Below are positions 10,966 through 21,000 of a DNA stretch of 64,000 nt, in pieces. The stretch lies in the NCBI GenBank assembly GCA_963720785.1, contig CAVRGQ010000004.1, positions 620,001 to 684,000 of the forward strand, written 5' to 3'. The stretch comes from CAVRGQ01 sp963720785. GTDB lineage: Bacteria; Actinomycetota; Acidimicrobiia; IMCC26256; DASPTH01. Below the pieces are notes generated by a model. That model made no database searches and was not told the origin of the DNA. It saw only the letters and a list, made by a program, of their open reading frames with translations. How positions within the stretch are numbered: position 1 is the stretch's first letter; the number at the start of each line of letters is the position of its first letter. The position numbers and the translations under genes were made by a program.

Positions 10966-12804
10966 ACGTCCTCGGGATCAGCGCCTTCTACCACGACTCC
11001 GCGGCGGCCCTCGTGCAGGACGGCGTCCTCGTGGCCGCCGCGCAGGAGGAGCGCTTCACCCGCAAGAAGCACGACGCCGCGTTCCCCGCCAACGCCATCG
11101 CGTACTGCCTCCAACGCGGCGACGTCGACGGCACCGGCATCGACGCGGTCGTCTACTACGACAAGCCGATCACCACGTTCGTGCGCCTGCTCAAGACCTA
11201 CCTGCGGGTCGGGCCGAAGGGGATGCGCTCGTTCCTCCAGGCGATGCCCACGTGGACGCGCGAGAAGCTGTGGATCCCCTACGAGATCGAGCGCGGGCTC
11301 GACCGCATCGGGTACCGCATGCCGAAGGACATGTGGTTCACCGAGCACCACGAGAGCCACGCGGCGAGCGCGTTCTTCCCGTCACCGTTCGAGTCGGCGG
11401 CGATCCTCACGTTCGACGGCGTGGGGGAGTGGGCCACCAGCTCGATCGGCGTCGGCCGGGGCAACACCATCTCGATCGAGCGCCAGCTCACCTTCCCGAA
11501 CTCGCTCGGCCTGCTCTACTCGGCGTTCACCTACTTCTGCGGCTTCCGGGTGAACTCCGGCGAGTACAAGCTCATGGGCCTCGCGCCCTACGGCCGGCCG
11601 ATCTACACCGACCGCATCTACGAGCACCTGCTCGACCTGCGTGACGACGGCTCGTTCCGTATGGACATGCGGTACTTCAACTACCTGTCCGGCCTCACGA
11701 TGACGAACCGCCGGTTCGCGGACCGCTTCGACGGCCCGCCGCCGCGCACCCGAGTCCGACATCACGCAGCGCGAGCTCGATCTCGCCGCGTCGATCCAGG
11801 TGGTCACCGAGGACATCGTGATGCGCATGGCACGTTACGCGGCGAACGTCACCGGCGAGCGCAACGCGGTGCTCGCGGGCGGCGTCGCGCTGAACTGCGT
11901 CGCCAACGGCAAGCTCCTGCGCGACGGGCCGTTCGAGCGCCTGTGGATCCAACCCGCGGCCGGCGACGCGGGCGGTGCGGTCGGCGCCGCGCTGTACGGC
12001 TGGCACCAGGTGCTGGGCAAGCCGCGCCACGTCGACGGCGAACACGACGCCATGAGTGGCGCGTACCTCGGGCCGCGGTTCTCGAGCGACGAGATCGCGG
12101 CCTGGCTCGACGAGCACGGCTACCCCTACGAGCGCTGCACCGGGACCGAGCGGGCGCGCAACGTCGCGGCCCGGATCGCCCGCGGCGACGTGGTCGGCGT
12201 GATGCAGGGGCGCATGGAGTTCGGGCCCCGCGCCCTGGGGCACCGCTCGATCATCGGTGATCCCCGCTCGCCGGCGATGCAGTCGACGATGAACCTGAAG
12301 ATCAAGTACCGGGAGTCGTTCCGGCCGTTCGCGCCCGCGGTGCTCGAGGACCAGGCGAGCAAGGTGTTCGAGATCGAGCCCGGCGTGCCGTCGCCCTACA
12401 TGTTGCTGGTGGCGGGGGTGCGCGAAGAGCTGCGCGTCGTGCCCGACGAGGAACCACTGCGAGATGGCGATCTGCGCAAGTGGGTGAACGAGGTGCGTTC
12501 CACGCTGCCCGCGATCACCCACGTCGACTACTCGGCGCGCCTGCAGACCGTCACCGCGGAGACGAGTCCCGAGTTCCACTCGATCATCGAGGCCTTCGAC
12601 CAGCTCACCGGGTGCCCGGTGGTGATCAACACGTCGTTCAACGTGCGCGGGGAGCCGATCGTGTGCACGCCCGACGACGCCTACCGCTGCTTCATGCGCA
12701 CCGAGATGGACACGCTCGTGCTCGAAGATTGCATCCTCACGAAGTCCGAGCAGCCCGAGTTCGCCGACGCCGGCAACTGGCAGACCGAGTTCGCCCTCGA
12801 CTGA
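10962..12804 (+). CDS. Carbamoyltransferase (NodU/CmcH/SxtI family; frameshift)
   Basis: About 614 residues when repaired. The N-terminal half begins LGISAFYHDSAAALVQDG and AAAQEERFTRKKHD, and carries FTEHHESHAASAFFPSPF (the metal-binding histidines) and FDGVGEW. The C-terminal half carries LAGGVALNCVANGKLL and MEFGPRALGHRSIIGDPR plus KYRESFRPFAPAVL, the hallmark of the carbamoyltransferase C-terminal domain. The family moves a carbamoyl group from carbamoyl phosphate, through an adenylate, onto a hydroxyl of a sugar or secondary metabolite. The two halves lie in different frames, joined near 11750: restoring GC gives PPPRAPESDITQRELD. It is coupled to the SGNH gene by GTGA, and the acceptor is unknown. 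Confidence 0.85.
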
Positions 12805-12806
12805 TC

Positions 12807-12858
12807 CGTTTTGGCGTCACCAGAGGTCGCTCCAGCAGCGCGTGGTGACGCCAAAACG
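12807..12858. repeat. 52-bp palindromic repeat, copy A
   Basis: The arms CGTTTTGGCGTCACC and GGTGACGCCAAAACG are perfect 15-bp reverse complements around a 22-base loop. It fills the whole gap between the convergent carbamoyltransferase and membrane-protein genes, ending one base before the latter's stop codon. It shares length and the pattern CG-N5-GCGTC ... GACGC-N5-CG with copies at 22534, 41650 and 42655. It may act as a bidirectional terminator. Confidence 0.75.
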
Positions 12859-14559
12859 TCAGGGTTGTTCGACGAACAGGTGGACGCGGCCGACGCGGGC
12901 GATCTCGGTGAAGCCTTCGGGTGCGCCGTCGCGCTCGAGGTCGGCCGTCTCCACCGGCAGCACGACGAGCTTCACCTTCTCGCCGTCGAGCACGCGGTCG
13001 GGGCCGTACGCGAACTCGAGGCCGGGCGGGACGCGGGTGTCGATGCCGTACTTCTCCAGCTCGTCGGCGATGCCGCCGCCCACCCACGTGGAGCCCTCAC
13101 CCCCGCTGCTGCGGATCTCGACCACGCCCGGTCCGTCGGGGATGCGATCGAGCAGGGCAGGCACGAACTTCGCGGAGAGCGCCGAGCCGTAGGCGTCGGG
13201 GTTGCCGGCGTCGGCCGCGTCGACGGTGTTCACCACGGTGACCGTGGCGAAGCCCGCGACGACCAACGCGAGCGCCACCCGCCCCAGGACGCGGCCGCCA
13301 TTCCGTTCGCGTGCGGGTGCGTCCTTCGCCGCCCAGGCCCCGGCGATCCACCCGCGATAGGTGACGACCACCGTCCAGGCGACCGCGAGCCAGGTGAGCA
13401 TGCCGAGCGTCCACGACCAGCGGACGAGATACGGGAAGATCTCGCCGACGATGCGCGTCACCGCGACGAAGCCCGCGACGCACGCGGCGAGCACGAGCGC
13501 GTTCAGCCGCCACGCAACCTTGTCGCGCCACCACGAGACGACGGTCGCGGCAACCAACGCCACCAGCACGATCGGCACCGGTGTCGCGCCCGAGAGATCG
13601 ACCGCGCCGGAGTAGACGTTCACCTGGTCGGCGCCGCGCAACCACTCGGGTGTCAGGTGCAACTGTTGCGCCATCACGTGGAACGCGTTGCCGTAGCTCT
13701 GCTCGCGACCGTGGTCGCGGAAGAAGTGGTACAGCTGCCCGACGTTGCCGGGATCCCGGAAGAGTTGCTGCACGAGCACCGGCAGCCAGAGCACACCGAG
13801 CACACCGGCGGTGACCACGGCGCCCCACCGGTACGTGCGGCGCCGGGCGGCGCTCGCCGGGCCGCGCCGGCGTTCGGTGACCACCATCCCGACCACCGCG
13901 CCGAGGCAGATCGTCCCGGTGACGAGGCCGTAGCTCACGTGCGTCTGCACGAGGAAGGTCGCCACGCCGGCGGCGATCGGCACCGCCCACACGTCGCCCG
14001 CGCTCGCGGTCCACGCGAGGAACACGAGCAGCGCGAGGGGCAGCACGGTGATCGACGGGTTCCACACGTCGCGCAGGAACTGCGCGCCCAGCGCCCGCTC
14101 GAACAGCCCGAGCAGCAGCAGGGTGATCACCAGCAGGGTGAGCCCGCCCCGGCGCTTCGCGATCAGTGCGATGCCGGTGATCGCCACTGCGTTCACCACG
14201 AGCGCGGCGATCACCAGGCTCACCGACGTGCTGCCGGTCAGGCGGTAGGGCAGCCAGAGCACGTAGTAGAGGAGCGGCCCCGGGTGGAACCAGCCGAAGC
14301 GCGAGTAGGGGCCGAGCAACACCGGAAAGTGGCCGATGTCGCGGATCTGCATCTCGATCCACGCCTGGTCGGCCTGCGGCCGGTACTCGGTGCCGACGCG
14401 CACGGCCATCGAGATCGCCGATGCGACGAGGGGCACCAGCGCGGCCACGATGGCGAGGGGCGCGACCCAGCGGGAGTCCCGCCAGGTGGACAGCCCGGGG
14501 GGTGGGGTGTCGGGTGGGGATGCGGGTGCGGGGCCTGCCGCCGCGTCGGTCGCCGTCAT
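12859..14559 (-). CDS. Polytopic membrane protein, glycosyltransferase-like
   Basis: 566 residues, intact. It has a proline/alanine-rich N-terminal tail, about ten transmembrane segments, and the conserved loop DQAWIEMQIRDIG plus GPYSRFGWFHPGPLLYY. A soluble C-terminal part (VVEIRSSGGEGSTWVGGGIADELEKYGIDTRV) ends the chain. It is a paralogue of the partial gene at the left edge. The acidic first loop and the topology are those of GT-C enzymes, but no family-specific catalytic residue can be confirmed by eye. The ATG at 14559 overlaps the glnE stop (ATGA), so it is translated with glnE. Confidence 0.72.
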   Translation of the reverse strand: MTATDAAAGPAPASPPDTPPPGLSTWRDSRWVAPLAIVAALVPLVASAISMAVRVGTEYRPQADQAWIEMQIRDIGHFPVLLGPYSRFGWFHPGPLLYYVLWLPYRLTGSTSVSLVIAALVVNAVAITGIALIAKRRGGLTLLVITLLLLGLFERALGAQFLRDVWNPSITVLPLALLVFLAWTASAGDVWAVPIAAGVATFLVQTHVSYGLVTGTICLGAVVGMVVTERRRGPASAARRRTYRWGAVVTAGVLGVLWLPVLVQQLFRDPGNVGQLYHFFRDHGREQSYGNAFHVMAQQLHLTPEWLRGADQVNVYSGAVDLSGATPVPIVLVALVAATVVSWWRDKVAWRLNALVLAACVAGFVAVTRIVGEIFPYLVRWSWTLGMLTWLAVAWTVVVTYRGWIAGAWAAKDAPARERNGGRVLGRVALALVVAGFATVTVVNTVDAADAGNPDAYGSALSAKFVPALLDRIPDGPGVVEIRSSGGEGSTWVGGGIADELEKYGIDTRVPPGLEFAYGPDRVLDGEKVKLVVLPVETADLERDGAPEGFTEIARVGRVHLFVEQP

Positions 14560-17348
14560 CGAGTTCCGTAGAACAGGTGCTCCACCGTTCGCCTCGCGCG
14601 ACGGGTGCGGCGACGATAGTCGTCACGGAGCGCGGCCTCGGGCCGGTGGACGTAACCCAGGAGGCGACCCAGCCGCACGAGGTCGGGCGCGTGCACGGGC
14701 AGCGAATCCGACGGCCGACCGTCGAGCAGGTGCAGCGCGTTGCGGGCCCGCTCGCAGAAGCGGTAGGAGGCGGCGAGCGCGGTGGCGTCGTCGGCGGCGA
14801 CGAGGCGCTCGTCCTCCAACGCGTGCAACGCGGCCATCGTGCCGGGCACCCGAACTGCGGGTCGCTCGCCGCCGTGGAGGAGTTGCAGGAGCTGCACGGT
14901 GAACTCGATGTCGGACAGCGAGCCGCGCCCCAGCTTGAGGTGGAACTGCGGGTCCTCGCCGGGTGGGATCCGCTCGCGTTCGACGCGCGCCTTGGCGCGC
15001 CGCACGTCGCGTGTGTCGTCGTCGGTGAACGGGCGGCCGTAGACGACGTCGTCCGCGAGCGCCAGGAAGCGCGCCCCGAGGTCGGCGTCGCCGGCGACGA
15101 CACGCGCCTGGGTGAGTGCCTGGCGCTCCCAGGTGAGCCCCCACTGCGAGTAGTAGACCGCGCAGCTGTCGAGGCTGCGGGCGAGCGGGCCGGTGGGGCC
15201 CTCGGGCCGCAGCCGGGTGTCGATGCGGAAGGTGCGGCCCTCGGCCGTGGTCGCGCCGATCTCCTGCACCAGGCGTGCGGCCACCTGTTCGGCCTGCTCG
15301 AACGTGTCGCCCGCGTCCCCGCTGCGGGCGCCGTCGTACACGAACATCACGTCGATGTCGGAGGCGTAGGAGAGCTCGCCGCCGCCGAGTCGCCCGAGGC
15401 CGATCACCGCGAAGGGCATCGGTGGGCGGAGGTAGCCGAGCGCGCCCTCGAGACAGGCCTCCGCGAGTGCGCTCAGCTCGCGACCGGTGACCTCGAGCGG
15501 CGCGAGGCCCAGGACGTCGCGCGACACGATGCGCAGCAGCTCGCGACGGTTGAAGCGCCGGAGCCCCTCCCGTCGTTGCTCGTCGTCGCCGCGCCACTCG
15601 AGCGTGTCCTGCACCTCGTCGACCATGCCGGCGCGCGACTTCTCGGCCAGTGCGCCCGGGTCGTCGAGCTCGTCGACGAACTCGGGGTGACGGCGCAGCG
15701 CGTCGCCGGCGATTCGGCTCGAGCCGAGCAGGACACAGGCGCGCCGCGCGGCGACCGGTGCGTCGCGGAACGTGGCGGCGAGCGACGCCGACCGGGTCGG
15801 ACCCTCCGCGAGCCGACGGAGCTGCAGCAACCCGAGGTCGGGGTCGGGAGTCTCCGAGAGCCACTCCAGCACGAGCGGCAGCAGCTCCTGCATGAGCCGG
15901 GAGCGGCGGGTGAGGCCGGTCGCCAGCTCGCGCACGGCGGCGCGGGTGCGCTCCATGTCGGTGAAGCCGAAGGCGGCGAGCCGGTCCGCCGCGGCCTCGG
16001 GCGGCAAGGGTCCGACGCCCGCGAGCGCGTCGAGCAAGGGCGCGAAGAACAGGCGCTCGTGGATCGAACGCACCGCGCGCTGCTGCTCGCGCGCGTCGGC
16101 CTCGAAGCCTTCGAGTGCGTCGCGCCAGGGCTCGTCGCGGTAGCCGAGCACGCGCGCGAGCCGCACGCGCGCGCTGCGTTCGTCCGGGATGGTGTGCGTC
16201 TGCTGCTCGTCGTGGAGCTGCAGCCGGTGCTCCACCGTGCGCAGGAATTGGTACGCCTCGTCGAGTCGGATCGCGTCGTCGGGCTCGACGTAGCCGCCAT
16301 TGGCCAGCGCGGCGAGCGCGTCCAACGTGGTGGGGGAGCGCACTGCGTCGTCGTGGCGCCCGTGCACGAGCTGCAGCAGCTGCACCGCGAACTCGATGTC
16401 GCGGATCCCACCCCGGCCGCGCTTCAGCTCGCGATCGGCCAGCCCCCGCGCCGCCAACTCCGCCTCCGCCCGCGCCTTCATGTCCCGGATCTCGCGGATC
16501 GCGTCGGGGTGCAGGCGCTCCGGCCACACGAAGGGCCGCGTCACGGCGAGGAAGCGGGCCCCGAGCACCGCATCACCGGCGACCGGACGGGCCTTGATCA
16601 GCGCCTGGAACTCCCACGGGCGCGCCCACGTCTCGTACCACGACACGTAGCTCTCGATCGTGCGGGTGAGCGGTCCGGCCGCGCCCTCGGGCCGGAGCTC
16701 GGCATCCGTGCGGAACACGATGCCGAGATCGCCCGGGCGACCCATCACCGCGAGGAGTTGCCGCCCCGCGCGTGCCGCGGCCTCCGGGTCGCCGTCGTGC
16801 ACGAAGAGCACGTCGACGTCGCTCGCGTAGTTGAGTTCGCGTCCGCCGAGCTTGCCCATCGCCACCACGGCGAACCCGTCGGGGGGCTCGACGATGGCGA
16901 CCGCGGCTTGCAGGCACACGCCCGCGAGCGCGGCGAGTTCACGGCCGACCGCGGGCATGTCGGCGAGGCCGAGCAGGTCGCGGAGCGCGATGCGCACGAT
17001 CTCCGTCCGCTTCCACTGCCGCAGCGTGTGGTCGTCGGCGCCGAGGACGGCGACCTGGGACGACCACGATGCCTGGAGATCGGCATCGCTCCGCTCCTGC
17101 GCCAGCGCGGCGCGATCCCGGAGGCAGTCGAGCAGCGAGGGATCGGCGATCGCCGCTGACGACAGCGAGCGGGATGCACACGCGAGGGCGAGGATGCCTT
17201 CGCGCGCGAGGTCGTCCTCGAGCAGGAGCCCGCGCAACTGTGGGGCGGCCTCGACGAGACGGTCGAGCACCATGCGTGCGGTCGGGGCGTCGGCGCTGTG
17301 CTCCACGGCCGCGTCGAGCGCCGGCGTGGCCCATGCGGCCCGACTCAC
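14556..17348 (-). CDS. glnE: Bifunctional glutamine synthetase adenylyltransferase/deadenylase
   Basis: 930 residues with the duplicated GlnE layout. The N-terminal nucleotidyltransferase domain has GKLGGRELNYASDVDVLFVHDG (GxGx...DxD) followed by its helical regulator-binding region. The C-terminal adenylyltransferase domain repeats the motif as GLGRLGGGELSYASDIDVMFVYDG. RGRGGIRDIEFAVQLLQLVHG and the matching GRGSLSDIEFTVQLLQLLHG are also typical. It transfers AMP to and from glutamine synthetase according to nitrogen status. The GTG at 17348 (VSRAAWATPAL) is chosen because upstream residues look random. The gene is divergent from nadE across 56 bases and coupled downstream to the membrane protein. 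Confidence 0.95.
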   Translation of the reverse strand: MSRAAWATPALDAAVEHSADAPTARMVLDRLVEAAPQLRGLLLEDDLAREGILALACASRSLSSAAIADPSLLDCLRDRAALAQERSDADLQASWSSQVAVLGADDHTLRQWKRTEIVRIALRDLLGLADMPAVGRELAALAGVCLQAAVAIVEPPDGFAVVAMGKLGGRELNYASDVDVLFVHDGDPEAAARAGRQLLAVMGRPGDLGIVFRTDAELRPEGAAGPLTRTIESYVSWYETWARPWEFQALIKARPVAGDAVLGARFLAVTRPFVWPERLHPDAIREIRDMKARAEAELAARGLADRELKRGRGGIRDIEFAVQLLQLVHGRHDDAVRSPTTLDALAALANGGYVEPDDAIRLDEAYQFLRTVEHRLQLHDEQQTHTIPDERSARVRLARVLGYRDEPWRDALEGFEADAREQQRAVRSIHERLFFAPLLDALAGVGPLPPEAAADRLAAFGFTDMERTRAAVRELATGLTRRSRLMQELLPLVLEWLSETPDPDLGLLQLRRLAEGPTRSASLAATFRDAPVAARRACVLLGSSRIAGDALRRHPEFVDELDDPGALAEKSRAGMVDEVQDTLEWRGDDEQRREGLRRFNRRELLRIVSRDVLGLAPLEVTGRELSALAEACLEGALGYLRPPMPFAVIGLGRLGGGELSYASDIDVMFVYDGARSGDAGDTFEQAEQVAARLVQEIGATTAEGRTFRIDTRLRPEGPTGPLARSLDSCAVYYSQWGLTWERQALTQARVVAGDADLGARFLALADDVVYGRPFTDDDTRDVRRAKARVERERIPPGEDPQFHLKLGRGSLSDIEFTVQLLQLLHGGERPAVRVPGTMAALHALEDERLVAADDATALAASYRFCERARNALHLLDGRPSDSLPVHAPDLVRLGRLLGYVHRPEAALRDDYRRRTRRARRTVEHLFYGTR

Positions 17349-17404
17349 GCGGCCCGACTCACGCCCTCGGCGACCATGCAGGCAGTGTCGCGTATCCTGA
17401 GCCC

Positions 17405-19111
17405 ATGCCTCGCCTCCGTGTCGCCGCGGCACAGTTGAACCTCGTCGTCGGCGACCTCGACGGCAACACCCAGCGCATCCTCCACGCCTACGCGCGCGCC
17501 GAGGACGAGGGCTGCGATCTCGTTGCCTTCCCGGAGCTCGCGGTCACCGGGTACCCGCCCGAGGACCTCCTCCTGCGCCCCGCGTTCGTGGCCCAGTCGA
17601 TGGAGGCGCTCGAGAAGATCGCCACGGCCACCGGCCGCTGCGCCGCGGTGGTGGGCTACCCCGAGATCGGGCGCGACCTCTCCAACTCCGCCGCGGTGTG
17701 CGCCAACGGCCGGGTGCTGGGCACCTACCGCAAGCACCTGTTGCCCAACTACTCCGTGTTCGACGAGCAGCGCTACTTCGTGCCGTCCACGGTCGACGGC
17801 CCGCTGTTCGTCGTGGGTGGCGTGCGCGTCGCGGTGTCGATCTGCGAGGACGCGTGGAGTCCCACCGGCCCGATCGCCACCCAGGCCGCGGGCGGCGCGG
17901 AGCTCGTCGTCAACGTGAACGCGTCGCCGTTCTACGCGGGGAGGCTCCACGAGCGCGAGGCCATGCTCGCCACGCCGCGGCGGATGCCTCCGTCCCGGTG
18001 CTCTACGTCAACCTCGTCGGCGGACAGGACGAGCTCGTCTTCGACGGCGCGTCGATGCTGTTCGACGAGACCGGCCACCTCGTCGCGCGCGAAGCAGTTC
18101 GAGGAAGACTTCCTCGTCGTCGACCTCGACGTGCGCCCCGGGTTCCGCCGCCGCCTGCTCGACCCGCGCGGCCGCACGCGTGCCACCCCGTTGCCCGAGG
18201 TCGCGGTGAGCGAGCCGCATCTCGGGGATCACCACAGCGAGCCGCGTGTCGAAGCGCTGTTGCCGCCGGTGCGCGAGGTCTACGAGGCGCTCGTGCTCGG
18301 CACGCGCGACTACGTGCGCAAGAACGGCTTCACCGACGTCGTCATCGGGCTGTCCGGCGGCATCGACTCGTCGATCGTGGCTGCGATCGCCGTCGACGCG
18401 TTGGGCGCCGAACACGTCACGGGTGTGTTGATGCCGTCGCGCTTCTCCAGCGATCACAGCATCAGCGACGCGCTGCGCCTCGGCGAGAACCTCGGCATCC
18501 GCACGCACACCATCCCGATCGAGGATGCCCACTCGGCGTTCCTCGGAATGCTCGCGGAGCCCTTCGCCGACCTGCCCCACGGCCTCGCCGAGGAGAACCT
18601 GCAGGCCCGGGTGCGCGGCACCATCCTCATGACGATGTCGAACAAGTTCGGCTGGCTCGTGCTCACCACGGGCAACAAGAGCGAGATCGCCACCGGGTAC
18701 TCCACGCTCTACGGCGACATGGCGGGCGGCTTCTCGGTCATCAAGGACGTCCCCAAGATGCTCGTGTACGCGCTCTGCCGCGACCTCAACGAGCACGCCG
18801 GCCGCGAGATCGTCCCCGAGACCGTGTTGGAGAAGCCGCCGAGCGCGGAGCTGCGGCCCGACCAGTTGGACTCCGACTCGCTGCCCGAGTACGAGCTGCT
18901 CGACCCGATCATCGAGGGCTACGTGGAGGACGACCTCTCCGTCGCCGAGCTCGAGGCCGCGGGCCACGATCCGGAGACCGTGCGGCGCGTCGCCGCGCTC
19001 GTCGACCGCAACGAGTACAAGCGGCGCCAGGCGCCCCCCGGGGTACGGGTGTCACCCAAGGCGTTCGGCAAGGATCGCCGCCTGCCGATCACCAACCGCT
19101 GGCCCGGCTGA
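17405..19111 (+). CDS. nadE: Glutamine-dependent NAD+ synthetase (two compensating frameshifts)
   Basis: 568 residues as read. Residues 1-260 form the nitrilase-like glutaminase domain, with glutamate in FPELAVTGYPPEDLLL, lysine in GTYRKHLLPNYSVFDE and the nucleophile cysteine in VSICEDAW. The rest is the ATP-pyrophosphatase synthetase domain with the P-loop IGLSGGIDSS and TTGNKSE. It amidates deamido-NAD+ with ammonia from glutamine. About 38 residues between 17975 and 18090 are out of frame: the correct frame reads ASVPVLYVNLVGGQDELVF. The repair is a lost GCGC at the first site and a lost GC at the second, giving 570 residues. The ends and all catalytic residues are intact. Confidence 0.93.
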   Translation: MPRLRVAAAQLNLVVGDLDGNTQRILHAYARAEDEGCDLVAFPELAVTGYPPEDLLLRPAFVAQSMEALEKIATATGRCAAVVGYPEIGRDLSNSAAVCANGRVLGTYRKHLLPNYSVFDEQRYFVPSTVDGPLFVVGGVRVAVSICEDAWSPTGPIATQAAGGAELVVNVNASPFYAGRLHEREAMLATPRRMPPSRCSTSTSSADRTSSSSTARRCCSTRPATSSRAKQFEEDFLVVDLDVRPGFRRRLLDPRGRTRATPLPEVAVSEPHLGDHHSEPRVEALLPPVREVYEALVLGTRDYVRKNGFTDVVIGLSGGIDSSIVAAIAVDALGAEHVTGVLMPSRFSSDHSISDALRLGENLGIRTHTIPIEDAHSAFLGMLAEPFADLPHGLAEENLQARVRGTILMTMSNKFGWLVLTTGNKSEIATGYSTLYGDMAGGFSVIKDVPKMLVYALCRDLNEHAGREIVPETVLEKPPSAELRPDQLDSDSLPEYELLDPIIEGYVEDDLSVAELEAAGHDPETVRRVAALVDRNEYKRRQAPPGVRVSPKAFGKDRRLPITNRWPG

Positions 19112-19133
19112 CTCCGGCCCCAGGCCGTCCGCG

Positions 19134-20012
19134 GTGCTGCGCAACCGGAGGTTCGCGGCAGAGGCTGCACTGCTCGGTGCGGCGCTCATGTACGGCCTCA
19201 CCTTCCCGATCGTCCACGACGCGCTCGACGACATCACGCCGTTCGCGTATCTCGTCGGCCGGTTCGGACTGGCCACGTTGGTGCTCGCGCCGGTCACGAT
19301 CGGCGCGCTGCGCACCCGTGGCCCGGACCGCCGCATGCTGGTGCGCGCCGGGCTGATCGCCGGCCTGCTGATGTTCGGCGGGTACGCCACGCAGACGGTC
19401 GGGCTGCAGTACACGTCGCCGTCGTCGTCGGCGTTCATCACCGGGCTCTACGTGGTGATCACGCCGGTGATCGAGTCGGTGATCGTGAAGCGGCCGCCAC
19501 GCTCGCCGGTGATCGCCGGGATCGTGATCGCCACCGCCGGCCTCTACCTGCTCACCGGTGCCGACGTGTCGTTGGGCAAGGGCGAGGTGTTCACCCTCGC
19601 GTGTGCGGTGTTGTTCGCCTTCCACATCGTGTACCTCGGGGCCTACGCGAACGTGTTGCCCACGCTGCCGTTCACCGCGATGCAGATCGCGACGGTCGCG
19701 GTGTTGTCGCTGCCGCCCACTGCGGTGCAGGGCGTGGGCTCGCTCACCGTCGCCGCGGTCGCCGCGGTGATCTTCACCGGGATCATGTGCTCGGTGGTCG
19801 CGCTGCCGTTGCAGCTGTGGGGGCAACGGCGCATCAATGCGAGCCGGGCCGCGCTCGTGCTCCTCGCCGAGCCCGTCTTCGCCGGGATCGCGGGCTACGT
19901 CGACGGCGAGCGCCTCGGTGCGTTGCGCGTGACCGGCGCGGTCGTGATCCTGGTGGGCATCGCGGTGTCGGAGCTGTGGCCCCGGCAGGACACTCGTACA
20001 CTGCAGGCGTGA
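19134..20012 (+). CDS. EamA/DMT-family transporter
   Basis: 292 residues with ten hydrophobic helices in two EamA halves (LLGAALMYGLTFPIVHDAL and, in the second half, VFTLACAVLFAFHIVYLGAY). The motif near helix 9 (AALVLLAEPVFAGIAGYV) is typical of drug/metabolite exporters. The substrate is unknown. The start is GTG 19134, 22 bases after nadE. The last four bases overlap the AraC-type regulator start (GTGA), so the transporter is probably the regulator's target or partner. Confidence 0.85.
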   Translation: MLRNRRFAAEAALLGAALMYGLTFPIVHDALDDITPFAYLVGRFGLATLVLAPVTIGALRTRGPDRRMLVRAGLIAGLLMFGGYATQTVGLQYTSPSSSAFITGLYVVITPVIESVIVKRPPRSPVIAGIVIATAGLYLLTGADVSLGKGEVFTLACAVLFAFHIVYLGAYANVLPTLPFTAMQIATVAVLSLPPTAVQGVGSLTVAAVAAVIFTGIMCSVVALPLQLWGQRRINASRAALVLLAEPVFAGIAGYVDGERLGALRVTGAVVILVGIAVSELWPRQDTRTLQA

Positions 20013-20501
20013 CCCCGGAGGCGCTGGAGAACCTTGCCCGGTTGCGTCGGGCGCGCGATCTCGTCGACCGCGAGTACTCGCGCCCGCTCGACGTCGCCGA
20101 CCTCGCGCGCGAGGCGTTGATGTCGCCTGCGCACTTCTCGCGCCAATTCCGCCGCGGCCTACGGCGAGACGCCGTACTCCTACCTGATGACCCGTCGCAT
20201 CGAGCGCGCGCAGGCACTGCTGCGCCGCGGCGACCTCTCGGTCACCGACGTGTGCATGACGGTCGGCTGCACCTCGTTGGGCTCGTTCAGCGCGCGCTTC
20301 ACGGAACTCGTCGGTGAGACACCGACGGCGTACCGCAATCGCGACCATGCCGCGCTCGCCGTCGTACCCGGCTGCGTCACCAAGGAGCGCACGCGGCCGG
20401 TCCGCCGCGCCGGACCGGGCGGGCCGGGAGCGCCAGGAGGTTCGCGGTCGACCGGGGCATCGAGCAGGATCGGAGAAGCATCGGCGGCGTCGGTTCCGTA
20501 G
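20009..20501 (+). CDS. AraC-family transcriptional regulator (frameshift)
   Basis: About 164 residues after repair. The first helix-turn-helix reads LDVADLAREALMSPAHFSRQFRR and the second reads LSVTDVCMTVGCTSLGSFSARFTELVGETPTAYR, the C-terminal AraC DNA-binding signature. The halves are in different frames: restoring one GC near 20158 gives FRRAAYGETPYSYLMTRRIERA. No separate effector domain is present, so this is a short AraC protein, and the C-terminal tail is Pro/Gly/Arg rich. It is translationally coupled to the transporter upstream and followed by the VOC gene after 10 bases. Confidence 0.8.
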
Positions 20502-20511
20502 CGTGGCGGGC

Positions 20512-20920
20512 ATGACGATCTCACTTGCCCGCTGCTTCCTCCAGGTCAACGACCCCGACCCGCGCGCTCGAGTTCTACCGCGACGCCCTCGGCCTCGACG
20601 TCCGCAACGACGTCGCCAAAGAGAGCCTCCGCTGGATCACCGTCGGGGCGCCGGGCCAGCCCGACGTCGAGCTCGTGCTCACGAACTTCCTGAACGGGAG
20701 CCCGGCCGACACCGAGACCATGGCCGCGCTCGTGGCCAAGGGCGCGATGAACGGTGTCCACTTCCACGCCGACGACCTCGACGCGACGTTCGCGCGCCTG
20801 CGTGACGCCGGCGCCGAGATCGTGCAGGAGCCGGCCGACCAGCCGTGGGGTGTCCGCGACGGCGCGGTGCGCGACCCGTCGGGGAACCTGGTGCGCATCG
20901 ACCAGACCGCGTCCGCATAG
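20512..20920 (+). CDS. VOC (glyoxalase/bleomycin-resistance) family protein (frameshift)
   Basis: About 136 residues. The N-terminal strand MTISLARCFLQVNDPD continues, after restoring one GC near 20563, as PRALEFYRDALGLDVRNDV, the usual betaalphabetabetabeta start. It ends GVRDGAVRDPSGNLVRIDQ, the hallmark of VOC proteins related to glyoxalase. Short AraC regulators are often followed by such genes in actinobacteria, and here they appear to form one operon with the transporter. The substrate is unknown. Confidence 0.82.
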
Positions 20921-21000
20921 CCGGGCCTCCGTCGCCGGGCTCCGCATCGCCGGGTGCGGCGCCGCGGGTGGCAGACTCCACGGATGGAGCAGCACGAGCG

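Noticed and set aside
13097..15103. A 668-residue frame on the minus strand spanning glnE and the membrane-protein gene
   Set aside because: It is an out-of-frame shadow of two intact, coupled genes with clear conserved motifs.
17975..18090. Programmed frameshifting in nadE and other genes
   Set aside because: There are no slippery heptamers or downstream pseudoknots, and the same GC loss at GCGC occurs in unrelated genes, which fits a sequence error.
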